Part shown: piece by piece, positions 8,701 to 17,535 of the stretch
Layout: each line of letters opens with the position of its first letter
How positions within the stretch are numbered: position 1 is the stretch's first letter
Assembly: GCA_031422315.1 (NCBI GenBank)
Contig: JANOQN010000068.1
Coordinates: 248,001-312,000 of the forward strand
DNA length: 64,000 nucleotides
Direction: 5' to 3'
Source: JANNYA01 sp031422315
GTDB taxonomy: Bacteria; Pseudomonadota; Gammaproteobacteria; Xanthomonadales; SZUA-5
Program-made: the position numbers and the translations under genes
The notes under the pieces: generated by a model
What the model saw: only the letters and a program-made list of their open reading frames with translations
Told to the model about the DNA's origin: nothing
The model's database searches: none

Positions 8701-10308
8701 CTACATCCTAAACACCCCAAACCGCCCCTTTTCAATCGGCGCATTCAACGCCGCCGACAGTGCTAAACCCAGCACGCGACGCGTATCAGCTGGATCAATC
8801 ACGCCGTCATCCCATAATCTGGCGCTGGCGTAGTAGGGGTGGCCTTGGCGTTCGTATTGATCTTTAATCGGGGCTTTGAACTGCGTTTCCTCATCACTTG
8901 ACCACGCTTTTCCGTTGGCTTCTAAGCCGTCGCGCTTAACGGTGGCAAGTACGCTGGCGGCTTGTTCGCCGCCCATGACCGAAATGCGCGCGTTTGGCCA
9001 CATCCAGAGCATGCGTGGGCTGTAGCCGCGCCCGCACATGGCGTAGTTGCCGGCGCCGAAGCTGCCGCCGATTAAGAAGGTGAATTTCGGTACGTGTGAA
9101 CACGCCACGGCGGTGACCATTTTCGCGCCGTCTTTGGCGATGCCGGCGTTTTCGTATTTGCGCCCGACCATAAATCCGGTGATGTTTTGCAAAAACACCA
9201 GCGGGATGTTGCGCTGGTTGCAAAGCTCAATAAAGTGCGCGCCTTTGAGTGCGCTTTCGGCGAATAAAATGCCGTTGTTCGCCACAATGCCGACCGGGTA
9301 GCCGTACACGTGCGCGAAGCCGCACACCAGCGTTTTTCCGTAGCGCGCTTTGAATTCTTGCAGCTCGGAACCATCGACAATCCGCGCGATTACTTCTCTA
9401 ACGTCATACGGCGTGCGGGTGTCTTTTGGCACTACGCCGTAAAGTTCGCGCGCATCGTAAATTGGCGGGGTAGGGGCGCTGATTTTGACGTCAAGCTGTT
9501 TTTTACGGTTTAAGTGCCGCACGATTTCACGGGCGATGCTTAGCGCGTGCGCGTCGTCTTCGGCGAAATGATCGGCGACGCCGGATTGGCTGGTGTGTAC
9601 GTCGGCGCCGCCTAGACTTTCGGCGTCAACCACTTCACCGGTTGCGGCTTTAACAAGCGGCGGGCCGCCCAAAAATATCGTGCCCTGTTCTTTGACGATG
9701 ATGGTTTCATCGCTCATGGCTGGCACGTAAGCGCCGCCAGCGGTGCAAGAACCCATGACCACTGCGATTTGCGGGATGTTCTCGGCGGACATGCGGGCTT
9801 GGTTGTAGAAAATCCGGCCAAAGTGTTCGCGATCAGGAAACACCTCATCTTGCAGCGGTAAAAATGCCCCGCCTGAGTCCACCAAATACACGCAGGGCAG
9901 GTGGTTCTCGAGTGCGATTTCCTGTGCGCGAAGATGTTTTTTGATGGTCATCGGGAAATAGGTGCCACCTTTTACCGTAGCGTCGTTTGCCAGCACCATG
10001 ACTTCCTGATCGTGGATGCGCCCGATGCCGCTAATCAGGCCGGCACAGGGCGCACCACCCTCGTACATGCCGTGCGCGGCGAGTGGTGATAGCTCCAGAA
10101 ACGGCGAGCCGGCGTCAAGCAGGGCGCGGATGCGCTCACGCGGAAGCAATTTACCGCGTTCGGTGTGTTTTTTGCGGGCTGATTCGCCGCCGCCTTCTGC
10201 GGTCTTTTTCAAGGTGGCGCGCAGATCATCTACCGCTGCTTGCAGCACGCGCGCGTTTTCTAAAAACAGCGCGGATTGGGTATCAACTTGGCTTTGAATA
10301 ACCGGCAT
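8701..10308 (-). CDS. mccB: Methylcrotonyl-CoA carboxylase-type beta subunit (carboxyltransferase)
   Basis: This 535-residue acyl-CoA carboxyltransferase has signatures very like MccB/LiuB: GLISGIGRIHDQEVMVLAND, VYLVDSGGAFLPLQDEVFPD, FLQNITGFMVGRKYENAGIA and GAGNYAMCGRGYSPRMLWMW. It would carboxylate 3-methylcrotonyl-CoA in leucine breakdown, or another branched or medium acyl-CoA, using biotin charged by a partner alpha subunit. No biotin-carboxylase alpha subunit lies in this window. The upstream gene is prpC, 14 bases beyond the likely ribosome binding region, so both may be transcribed together. The start has AAGG upstream. Geranyl-CoA carboxylase beta is an alternative. Confidence 0.9.
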   Translation of the reverse strand: MPVIQSQVDTQSALFLENARVLQAAVDDLRATLKKTAEGGGESARKKHTERGKLLPRERIRALLDAGSPFLELSPLAAHGMYEGGAPCAGLISGIGRIHDQEVMVLANDATVKGGTYFPMTIKKHLRAQEIALENHLPCVYLVDSGGAFLPLQDEVFPDREHFGRIFYNQARMSAENIPQIAVVMGSCTAGGAYVPAMSDETIIVKEQGTIFLGGPPLVKAATGEVVDAESLGGADVHTSQSGVADHFAEDDAHALSIAREIVRHLNRKKQLDVKISAPTPPIYDARELYGVVPKDTRTPYDVREVIARIVDGSELQEFKARYGKTLVCGFAHVYGYPVGIVANNGILFAESALKGAHFIELCNQRNIPLVFLQNITGFMVGRKYENAGIAKDGAKMVTAVACSHVPKFTFLIGGSFGAGNYAMCGRGYSPRMLWMWPNARISVMGGEQAASVLATVKRDGLEANGKAWSSDEETQFKAPIKDQYERQGHPYYASARLWDDGVIDPADTRRVLGLALSAALNAPIEKGRFGVFRM

Positions 10309-10322
10309 GAGGATGGCCTTGT

Positions 10323-11468
10323 TTAGCGCGATGCAATCGCAGTGTAGGCGCGATCATCCGGCCCGATGTAGTTCGCGCTTGGGCGGATAATTTTGCCATC
10401 TTGGCGCTGCTCGATCACATGTGCAGCCCAGCCGGTGGTGCGTGCAATCACGAATAGCGGGGTGAACATTGCGGTCGGCACGCCCATCATGTGATAGCTT
10501 GATGCGCTAAACCAGTCTAGATTCGGGAACATCTTTTTTAGCTCCCACATCAGCGATTCGATGCGCTCGCTGACTTCAAACAGCGTGGAATTTCCACCTG
10601 CTTGACACAGCTCAGCACTGATCGATTTGATGATCGGATTGCGCGGATCGCTAATCGTATAAACCGGGTGCCCGAAGCCAATCACGATCTCTTTACGCTC
10701 GACCCGCGCACGGATATCGGCTTCGGCCTCATCAGCGCTGCGATAGCGCGCAATAATGTCCATCGCCGCCTCGTTCGCGCCGCCGTGCTTGGGCCCACGC
10801 AGCGCGCCGATCGCACCAGTAATCGCCGAATACATATCCGAACCGGTGCCGGCGATCACACGCGCGGTGAAGGTTGAGGCGTTGAATTCATGCTCGGCGT
10901 AGAGCGTCATGGAGCGATCCAGCGCTTTGATGTGCTGCGCGGATGCGCTTTTGCCGTGCAGCAAATGCAGGAAATGCGCGGCCATAGTGCTGTCGTCAGT
11001 CTCGGTGTCAATACGTTTGCCGCTGTGGCTAAAGTGATACCAATACAGCAGCATTGAGCCAAAGCTAGCCAGCAGCCGATCCGCCACATCACGCGCTCCG
11101 GGTGCGGCATGATCGTGCTTTTCTGGCAGTACAGTGCCCAATACGGAGGCGCCGGTGCGCATCACATCCATCGGGTGCGTTCCAGCGGGTAGCAGTTCCA
11201 GCGCGGCTTTCAGCGGCGCAGGCAGGCCGCGCAAACGCGCCAGCTTGGTTTGATAAGCGCTCAGTTCGGCTTTATTCGGCAGGTGCTCATGAATAAGTAA
11301 ATGTGCGACTTCTTCAAAGCTGGCGTTATTCGCCAGATCTGCAATGTCATAGCCCCGATAGTGCAGATCATTGCCTGAGCGGCCCACCGTACAAATCGCG
11401 GTATTACCCGCAACAACGCCCGATAGGGCAACGGATTTTTTCGGTTTAGGGAGTTGGCTTTCAGACAT
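10323..11468 (-). CDS. prpC: 2-methylcitrate synthase / citrate synthase II
   Basis: This citrate-synthase-family enzyme of about 381 residues condenses propionyl-CoA (or acetyl-CoA) with oxaloacetate. It shows the short citrate synthase II architecture with HYRGYDIADLA near the N-terminus, the active-site stretch ALRGPKHGGANEAAM, GFGHPVYT and the C-terminal RPSANYIGPDDR. I start at ATG 11468 (MSESQLPKPKKSVAL); a longer in-frame reading begins with TTG at 11528 and adds an unconvincing 20 residues. No prpB, prpD or acnD accompany it; the only neighbour is mccB, which fits branched-chain and propionate catabolism. The choice between methylcitrate and citrate synthase activity is by family resemblance. 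Confidence 0.85.
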   Translation of the reverse strand: MSESQLPKPKKSVALSGVVAGNTAICTVGRSGNDLHYRGYDIADLANNASFEEVAHLLIHEHLPNKAELSAYQTKLARLRGLPAPLKAALELLPAGTHPMDVMRTGASVLGTVLPEKHDHAAPGARDVADRLLASFGSMLLYWYHFSHSGKRIDTETDDSTMAAHFLHLLHGKSASAQHIKALDRSMTLYAEHEFNASTFTARVIAGTGSDMYSAITGAIGALRGPKHGGANEAAMDIIARYRSADEAEADIRARVERKEIVIGFGHPVYTISDPRNPIIKSISAELCQAGGNSTLFEVSERIESLMWELKKMFPNLDWFSASSYHMMGVPTAMFTPLFVIARTTGWAAHVIEQRQDGKIIRPSANYIGPDDRAYTAIASR

Positions 11469-11552
11469 AAGTGGCTCGCTTGGCGCTTCAAAGCCGTGAA
11501 GAGTACGCCAAACCGGCATGTGAGCCAATTGCTTAAACGATTAAATGGATCA

Positions 11553-11777
11553 TCAGCCGTGCTTTTCTGCGCGGTCCGACTTGTCCAGTAGTTTAATTGC
11601 GTGTGGCACATTGCTGCGCATAGCGCTTAATTCAAAATTCGTGCGAGCGCCAAAATTGGCGAGTGCAATAGTCGCAAGTTCATTAAGCAATTTGTTCAAG
11701 CTGATTTGACGAGCCGCGGCAAGGCATTTTAAGCGCGCATGTTTGTCGTCAGGGAATCGCAGCGTTACAGTGGACAT
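11553..11777 (-). CDS. Ribbon-helix-helix (HicB/Arc-type) antitoxin-like protein
   Basis: This 74-residue protein starts MSTVTLRFPDDKHARLKCLA, a short beta strand followed by two helices, as in ribbon-helix-helix DNA-binding antitoxins. The second helix (SLNKLLNELATIALAN) fits the fold. No intact toxin is adjacent: downstream is prpC, and upstream only a 33-codon PIN-toxin-like tail overlaps its start. It may be an orphan antitoxin or a regulator of the nearby metabolic genes. Confidence 0.65.
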   Translation of the reverse strand: MSTVTLRFPDDKHARLKCLAAARQISLNKLLNELATIALANFGARTNFELSAMRSNVPHAIKLLDKSDRAEKHG

Positions 11778-11866
11778 GGAAATTGCTCCAGAAATTCTTC
11801 AGGGGTGAAAACGTGCAATGTTGGAAACTTCAATTCCCACCCCTTAAAGTTCAACAGGCAAGAAAA
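11765..11866 (-). pseudogene. Possible C-terminal remnant of a PIN-domain toxin
   Basis: A 33-codon open stretch in a different frame from the antitoxin-like gene reads NFKGWELKFPTLHVFTPEEF and then LEQFP before a TAA that overlaps the antitoxin start. The VFTPEEFLE ending resembles the C-terminus of COG1569-type PIN toxins, which often sit directly before an RHH antitoxin. An in-frame stop at 11867-11869 and the hairpin cluster further upstream mean no intact toxin exists. This rests on recall of one short motif. Confidence 0.35.
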
Positions 11867-11894
11867 TTAACTGTGCTTTGCAACGTAATCCTGC

Positions 11895-12047
11895 AAAACC
11901 CCAGCGGGGTTGCGCCCCGGTAATTCGACTCGCCACTCTCGGCGAAACCGCGTTGCGGTTTAGACAATTTAACCTAGTCCTAGGGTAGCCTCATTTCATT
12001 CGGCCAACCCTAGGCTGAAGGACGCAAGCCCGTTGGGCTTGAACGCC
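11895..12047. repeat. Cluster of short hairpins (REP-like intergenic element)
   Basis: Several short palindromes follow one another: AACCCCAGCGGGGTT (11897-11911), AAACCGCGTTGCGGTTT (11945-11961), CCTAGGGT paired with ACCCTAGG (11979-11986 and 12007-12014), and AAGCCCGTTGGGCTT (12026-12040). Two hairpins share a GTT loop. The stretch has no open reading frame of note and separates the PIN remnant from miaB. It resembles mobile or REP-type intergenic palindromes. Confidence 0.6.
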
Positions 12048-12153
12048 ACTAAATCAAATAAGCTACCTCGCACTACCTAAAGAATCTTTTGCTCCAGCCT
12101 CCTTTCATGCTGATCCAGCTAAGCTAGCTCTCTTTTTGACTTGATTGCCTACC

Positions 12154-13557
12154 ATGAGCGAACTACTTGACGTGATTTCGACGCCGATTGCCGCGATCAC
12201 ACCGGCGAAAAAACTGTTTATTCGCACGCACGGCTGTCAAATGAATGAGTACGATTCCACCAAAATGGCGGACGTGCTGCATGCCAGCCACGGCTTAGAA
12301 CTTACCCAGGACGAGCGCGAGGCTGACGTCATACTGATAAATACTTGCTCGATTCGCGAAAAAGCGCAAGAAAAGGTGTTTTCGCAACTCGGCATGTGGC
12401 GTGAATTAAAAAAGCATAAGCCGGACGTGGTGATTGGCGTCGGCGGCTGTGTGGCCAGCCAGGAAGGCGAGGGTATTTTGAAGCGCGCGCCGTACGTCGA
12501 TATGGTTTTTGGCCCCCAGACGCTGCATCGGCTGCCAGAAATGCTCAACTCGGTGCAGAAAACGCGCAAGCCAGCCGTCGATATTTCCTTCCCGGAAATC
12601 GAAAAGTTTGATTCGCTGCCGGCCGCAACCGCAAATGGCGTAACGGCGCTGGTATCGATCATGGAAGGCTGTAGCAAGTATTGCAGCTACTGCGTGGTGC
12701 CCTATACGCGCGGCGAGGAAATTTCCAGGCCGTTTGAGCAGGTAATGGAGGAAATTGGTCAGCTGGCGAAGGGCGGCGTGCGGGAAATTACCCTACTTGG
12801 GCAAAATGTAAACGCCTATCGCGGCCCGATGGACGATGGCACCGAATGCGATTTGGGGCTGCTGATTCAATACATTTCCACCATTGATGGCATTGGTCGC
12901 ATCCGCTTTACCACCAGCCACCCCAGCGAATTTAACGACAGCCTGATTCAGGCCTACGCGGACGTACCGCAGCTGGCGAATCACTTGCACTTGCCGGTAC
13001 AGAGCGGCTCGGATCGCATTTTGTCGGCAATGAAGCGGCCTTACACGGCTTTAGAGTTCAAGCAAAAAATTCGCAAGCTCCGCAAAGTGCGGCCCGATAT
13101 TGTTATCACGAGTGATTTTATTGTCGGCTTCCCCGGTGAAACCGATAGCGATTTCGAAGCCACCATGAAGCTGATTGAGGATATCGGTTTCGATCAAAGC
13201 TTCAGCTTTATCTATAGCCGCCGGCCCGGAACGCCAGCTGCCAGCTTGCCGGATGACGTTAGCGATGCGGTAAAAAAGCAGCGCCTGCATCGGTTAAAAA
13301 CCCACATCAATCAAACCGCTGAAGGCATTGCAAAAGCGATGATTGGCACTGTTCAGCGCATTCTGGTGGATCGGCCCGCGCGTAAAAACGCCAGCACGCA
13401 AATGGCCGGTCGCACGGAAAACAATCGCGTTGTTAATTTTGACGGTCATGTGCGCCTGCAGGGCCAATTTGTTGATGTGCTGATTACCGAAGCTATGCCA
13501 AATAGCCTGCGCGGTGAATTGCATTTGAGTGATTCGGTGAATGCGAGCGCGGCGTAG
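12154..13557 (+). CDS. miaB: tRNA-2-methylthio-N6-dimethylallyladenosine synthase
   Basis: This radical-SAM methylthiotransferase of about 467 residues modifies i6A37 in tRNAs to ms2i6A37. The N-terminal UPF0004 domain starts KLFIRTHGCQMNEYDSTKM and holds cluster-binding cysteines. The radical SAM motif is EGCSKYCSYCVVPYTRG (CxxxCxxC), near residue 170. A TRAM-like C-terminal domain follows. I start at ATG 12154 (MSELLDV), not the TTG three codons earlier. It heads the miaB-phoH-ybeY cluster that is conserved in many gammaproteobacteria, though a 142-bp repeat now separates it from phoH. Confidence 0.97.
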   Translation: MSELLDVISTPIAAITPAKKLFIRTHGCQMNEYDSTKMADVLHASHGLELTQDEREADVILINTCSIREKAQEKVFSQLGMWRELKKHKPDVVIGVGGCVASQEGEGILKRAPYVDMVFGPQTLHRLPEMLNSVQKTRKPAVDISFPEIEKFDSLPAATANGVTALVSIMEGCSKYCSYCVVPYTRGEEISRPFEQVMEEIGQLAKGGVREITLLGQNVNAYRGPMDDGTECDLGLLIQYISTIDGIGRIRFTTSHPSEFNDSLIQAYADVPQLANHLHLPVQSGSDRILSAMKRPYTALEFKQKIRKLRKVRPDIVITSDFIVGFPGETDSDFEATMKLIEDIGFDQSFSFIYSRRPGTPAASLPDDVSDAVKKQRLHRLKTHINQTAEGIAKAMIGTVQRILVDRPARKNASTQMAGRTENNRVVNFDGHVRLQGQFVDVLITEAMPNSLRGELHLSDSVNASAA

Positions 13558-13598
13558 TGGTTCGTATGTGCCGAGTAGCCACGGACTGCACTCCACGT

Positions 13599-13740
13599 CG
13601 TCATCCCCGCGAAGGCGGGGATCCAGTGCAGGCGTCAAAAATTCGATGGGGTTTAATAGCTTCGGAACACCGGCGTTTTTACATTAATAAGTACACTGGA
13701 AGTTAGGTGAGCCTGGGTTCCGGCCTGCGCGGGAATGACG
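13599..13740. repeat. Dispersed inverted-repeat element, copy 1 (CGTCATCCCCGCG type)
   Basis: The element begins CGTCATCCCCGCGAAGGCGG and ends with the near-complement GCCTGCGCGGGAATGACG. Related copies lie at 15592-15683, 30122-30257 and 47545-47687. The termini contain nested short palindromes (CCCCGCgaagGCGGGG). Internal sequences differ between copies, as in small non-autonomous mobile palindromes. Confidence 0.85.
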
Positions 13741-13825
13741 ATAATAGGTCCACACGAATTTGCGAACCAATGACTAACAACTAGCAAATACAAACCACCA
13801 AGCGAGCCAAATTTAAGTCACACAC

Positions 13826-15037
13826 ATGTCAAAAGCCAAATATCAAACCCGCAGCACCTCAAAACCCGTCCAAAATGCACAGCCCAAATCCAAGCGCGCT
13901 GCGCCTTCCAGAGCCAGTCAAACTCGGCAAAATGCCGCCGCTGCTGCCGATGCCGTGAAAGCTAGTGCGCCGTCAAAAAAGGTGCCCAACCAATCTGACA
14001 AAGCCCCAAGCGCCAGAACAAAAAGCAAGCCATTCGCTGCCAAAGCCGGTGAGCTGAGCCAACGCGGTTTTACGCTAGAACCGATGGATAATCAGCGGCT
14101 TGCGAGCTTAAACGGGCCATTTGATGCCAATTTGCGGACCATTGAAATGAAGCTCGCCATCCAGATACACAATCGCGGCAATATCTATGAGCTCAGCGGC
14201 AAAGCCAGCCAGCTCAAAGTCGGTGAAAGTCTGCTGCGCGAGCTTTACCTGCGCACCGAAACGTCGGCTATTGGCGAAAGCGATATGTTCATGCTGTTCA
14301 ACGACATAGAAGATATTGCTCAGCAATCCGATGAAGATCGAAAAACCCAGGAAGTGATTGTCAAAACCCGCAAGGGCGCGATCAAAGGCCGCGGCAATAA
14401 TCAGCGCAAATATCTGCATCAAATTGCCACGAACGACATCAATTTCGGAATTGGCCCAGCCGGCACCGGCAAAACCTATTTGGCGGTCGCGATGGCAGTA
14501 GAGGCGCTTGAAACCAATCGCGTACAGCGGCTTTTGCTAGTGCGCCCGGCGGTTGAAGCGGGTGAAAAACTCGGTTTCTTGCCCGGCGATTTGGTGCAAA
14601 AAGTTGATCCGTATTTGCGCCCGCTGTATGACGCGCTTTACGAGATGTTAGGCGTGGAAAAAGTCGGCCGCTTGATGGAGCGCAATGTCATTGAGATTGC
14701 GCCGCTGGCATTTATGCGCGGGCGCACGCTCAACGATGCGTTTATTTTGCTGGATGAGGCGCAAAACACCACGGTGGAGCAAATGAAAATGTTCCTAACC
14801 CGCATCGGCTTTGGTTCGACAGCAGTGATTACCGGCGATATGACGCAAGTTGATTTGCCGCGCCACATTCGCTCCGGTTTGAAGCATTCGATCGAAGTGC
14901 TGAAAGGCGTCGAAGGCATCAGCTTTACCTTTTTTGAGGCGGCTGATGTGGTGCGCCACCCGCTGGTGCAGCGCATAGTGATGGCCTATGAGCGCCATGA
15001 AGCCGCAGCAGATAGTGTTCCGAAAGCGGCGCTGTGA
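13826..15037 (+). CDS. ybeZ: PhoH-like ATPase (YbeZ)
   Basis: This 403-residue protein has the PhoH ATPase core at about residues 190-390: Walker A GIGPAGTGKTYLAVAMA, then LVRPAVEAGEKLGFLPGDL and the Walker B-like AFILLDEAQNTT. Known YbeZ proteins partner with YbeY in rRNA maturation and quality control. The first 80 residues are an unusual Ala/Ser/Lys-rich, low-complexity basic extension (SKRAAPSRASQTRQNAAAAA), which makes the protein longer than typical YbeZ. Its stop overlaps the ybeY start by 4 bases. Confidence 0.93.
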   Translation: MSKAKYQTRSTSKPVQNAQPKSKRAAPSRASQTRQNAAAAADAVKASAPSKKVPNQSDKAPSARTKSKPFAAKAGELSQRGFTLEPMDNQRLASLNGPFDANLRTIEMKLAIQIHNRGNIYELSGKASQLKVGESLLRELYLRTETSAIGESDMFMLFNDIEDIAQQSDEDRKTQEVIVKTRKGAIKGRGNNQRKYLHQIATNDINFGIGPAGTGKTYLAVAMAVEALETNRVQRLLLVRPAVEAGEKLGFLPGDLVQKVDPYLRPLYDALYEMLGVEKVGRLMERNVIEIAPLAFMRGRTLNDAFILLDEAQNTTVEQMKMFLTRIGFGSTAVITGDMTQVDLPRHIRSGLKHSIEVLKGVEGISFTFFEAADVVRHPLVQRIVMAYERHEAAADSVPKAAL

Positions 15038-15537
15038 ACCTGGTCGTTAACTTGGGCTTTGATGCCGGCTGCAGCAAAGCCGGTGTGCCCAGAAAAGCCA
15101 GCTTTGCCAGCGCGTTTGCAAGCGCCATTGCCGCAGGCATGCGCGCGCAAAAGCGTCGAACCAATAGCCGCGCGGAATGGGCGTTAGCCTTACAAATTGT
15201 CGAGCACGATTCAGGTCTGGAGCTCAATCAACGCTATCGGAAAAAAGCCTACGCAACTAACGTGCTGGCATTTCCAGGCGATGACATGGCGCATAAGCAA
15301 GGTTGGCTCGGCGATGTAGTGATCTGCAAACCGGTGATCGAGGCTGAGGCGCTGGCGCAGGGCAAACCGCTGAAATCACACTATTTGCATATGGCGGTGC
15401 ATGCAGGGCTTCATTTACTGGGTTTTGATCATTTGAATGACGTTGAAGCCGCAGCGATGGAAACGTTGGAGACGAAAATTTTGCTGGGCATGGGTATTGC
15501 TGATCCGTATTTAGCTGCGCATAAAACTCATGCATAG
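15034..15537 (+). CDS. ybeY: Endoribonuclease YbeY
   Basis: This 167-residue zinc-dependent RNase acts in 16S rRNA 3'-end maturation and ribosome quality control. The zinc motif is HAGLHLLGFDH, and upstream is the typical YATNVLAFPGDD plus LGDVVIC. It starts with GTG at 15034, overlapping the phoH stop, so the two are translationally coupled. The usual downstream genes ybeX (corC) and lnt are missing here; lnt lies about 24 kb away. Confidence 0.95.
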   Translation: MNLVVNLGFDAGCSKAGVPRKASFASAFASAIAAGMRAQKRRTNSRAEWALALQIVEHDSGLELNQRYRKKAYATNVLAFPGDDMAHKQGWLGDVVICKPVIEAEALAQGKPLKSHYLHMAVHAGLHLLGFDHLNDVEAAAMETLETKILLGMGIADPYLAAHKTHA

Positions 15538-15591
15538 CTCAATTTGGCGTTCTGCTTCAGGCACCTTCCGATGGTCGTTCTGGCCTCGAAT

Positions 15592-15683
15592 CGTCATCCC
15601 CGCGGAGGCGGGGATCCAGTACAGGTGTCAACAACACATTGAACGATTAAGGTGCCTGGATTCCCGCCTGCGCGGGAATGACG
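15592..15683. repeat. Dispersed inverted-repeat element, copy 2
   Basis: This is the shortest copy (92 bp) of the CGTCATCCCCGCG/CGCGGGAATGACG element. It lies between ybeY and the FAD oxidoreductase gene. Its right end supplies an ATG at 15678 in frame with that gene, but the start at 15705 outside the repeat is preferred. Confidence 0.85.
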
Positions 15684-15704
15684 ATAGTAAGTCGACGCGC
15701 AACC

Positions 15705-17426
15705 ATGGCTAAGCCCCTCAACTCCAAATCTAAGCCGTACCGCGCATCAAAAAAAACTAGCCAGCCAGCCGCGCCGCAGTTAAGCCTCAAAACCTTGCCC
15801 GATACGCTATCCCCAAACACCTGGCTACGCCTGACTGAAATCAAGCTGCCGCTGGTTAACGAGCACGATCCAACGCTTGCCGAATTGCGGCATTTAGCCT
15901 GCGAGCGCCTTGCAATTAGCGATGCAGAACTAACTGACCTCAACGTATTCAAGCGCGGCTACGATGCCCGTAAACGCTCAGCAATCGTGCTGATTTACAC
16001 GCTGCTCGTGCAAGTTGTTGATCCACTCGGCGTGTTGAAAAAACGCCTGCCACACGTCGATGTAGCGCCCGACACCCGCTATCACATGCCGCCTGCACCG
16101 AAAAGTTGCGCGCATCGCCCGGTAATTATTGGTTTTGGCCCGTGCGGATTATTTGCCGCGCTTATTTTGGCGCAAATGGGCTTGAAACCCATCGTGCTAG
16201 AGCGCGGTAAAGCGGTGCGTGAGCGCACGAAAGACACGTTCGGCCTGTGGCGTAAAAACGCGCTTAACCCAGAAAGCAACGTGCAGTTCGGCGAAGGCGG
16301 CGCGGGCACATTTTCAGATGGCAAGCTGTGGAGCCAGGTTAGCGATCCGCAGTTTTTGGGCCGTAAAGTGCTTGATGAATTCGTCAAAGCCGGTGCGCCT
16401 GAAGAAATTTTGTATGTCTCGAAACCGCATATCGGCACTTTTCGGCTAGTCAGCATGATCGAAAAAATGCGTGCGGATATTGAAGCGCTGGGCGGGGAAA
16501 TTCGCTTTGAAGCCAAAGTGGCTGACGTGCTAATTGAAGCCGGCGCGATACGCGGTTTGACACTCGCGGATGGCACGTTCTTAGCGGCAGATCGCGTCGT
16601 GCTGGCGATAGGCCACAGCGCGCGCGATACCTTTCAAATGCTGTTTGAGCGCGGCGTGTACGTTGAGCCGAAAGCGTTTTCGGTGGGCTTTAGAATTGAG
16701 CATCCGCAGCATTTGATTGACGAGTCGCGTTTTGGCAGCTATGCCGGTCACGAAATTTTGGGCGCTGCTGATTACAAATTGGTGCATCACGCCAGCAACG
16801 GGCGTTCGGTTTACAGCTTTTGCATGTGCCCAGGCGGCACTGTTGTGGCGGCGACCAGCGAAGCAGGGCGCGTCGTCACCAATGGCATGAGCCAATATTC
16901 GAGGAACGAGCGCAACGCCAACGCCGGTTTAGTGGTCGGCATCACGCCCGCCGATTTTCCCAGCGCACACCCGCTAGCCGGTTTAGATTTGCAGCGCAGC
17001 TTGGAATCCGCCGCATACGCACTAGGTGGCAGCAACTATTGCGCACCCGCCCAGCGGGTCGGCGATTTCCTGGAAAAACGCGCGTCAACCGGGGCCGGCA
17101 GCGTGTTGCCCAGCTACCAGCCCGGCGTCAAATTCACCGATTTATCCAGCGCACTACCGGATTTCGCAATCACCGCCATGCGCGAAGCGATTCCCGCATT
17201 CGAGCGCCAAATTCGCGGCTTCGCAATGCCCGATGCGATCCTAACCGGCGTAGAAACCCGCACCTCATCACCGATTCGCATCAAACGCGGCCCCGATTTT
17301 CAATCCCTCAGCGTGCGCGGATTATTCCCAGCAGGCGAGGGCGCCAGCTACGCGGGCGGCATTATGTCGGCGGCAATTGATGGGATTGAGGTGGCGCATG
17401 CGTTGGTGGAGTCGTTGGATATATAG
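15705..17426 (+). CDS. NAD(P)/FAD-dependent oxidoreductase, COG2509-like
   Basis: This flavoprotein of about 573 residues has a Rossmann FAD-binding motif (PVIIGFGPCGLFAALILAQM) near residue 135. It also has FGEGGAGTFSDGKLWS, DRVVLAIGHSARDT and a C-terminal FAD motif FPAGEGASYAGGIMSAAIDG. These match the COG2509 uncharacterised dehydrogenases. The first 80 residues form a separate domain (WLRLTEIKLPLVNEHD) of the kind usually preceding the FAD domain. The start at 15705 (MAKPLNSKSK) avoids initiating inside the repeat. The substrate is unknown. Confidence 0.85.
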   Translation: MAKPLNSKSKPYRASKKTSQPAAPQLSLKTLPDTLSPNTWLRLTEIKLPLVNEHDPTLAELRHLACERLAISDAELTDLNVFKRGYDARKRSAIVLIYTLLVQVVDPLGVLKKRLPHVDVAPDTRYHMPPAPKSCAHRPVIIGFGPCGLFAALILAQMGLKPIVLERGKAVRERTKDTFGLWRKNALNPESNVQFGEGGAGTFSDGKLWSQVSDPQFLGRKVLDEFVKAGAPEEILYVSKPHIGTFRLVSMIEKMRADIEALGGEIRFEAKVADVLIEAGAIRGLTLADGTFLAADRVVLAIGHSARDTFQMLFERGVYVEPKAFSVGFRIEHPQHLIDESRFGSYAGHEILGAADYKLVHHASNGRSVYSFCMCPGGTVVAATSEAGRVVTNGMSQYSRNERNANAGLVVGITPADFPSAHPLAGLDLQRSLESAAYALGGSNYCAPAQRVGDFLEKRASTGAGSVLPSYQPGVKFTDLSSALPDFAITAMREAIPAFERQIRGFAMPDAILTGVETRTSSPIRIKRGPDFQSLSVRGLFPAGEGASYAGGIMSAAIDGIEVAHALVESLDI

Positions 17427-17535
17427 CAATCTATTGTTTGAAAAAAGCCCAATAAATGGTAACGTCGCGCGGCATATTGACTGATTTAGCCCAAATTGAT
17501 TTGCAACACCCGTTCACCGCATAAGGATTTTACAA

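Noticed and set aside
11895..12047. Possible CRISPR array
   Set aside because: The palindromes differ from one another and are not separated by uniform spacers.
16820..17380. Plus-strand frame of 186 codons rich in Arg
   Set aside because: Alternative frame of the FAD oxidoreductase gene, with composition typical of a shadow.
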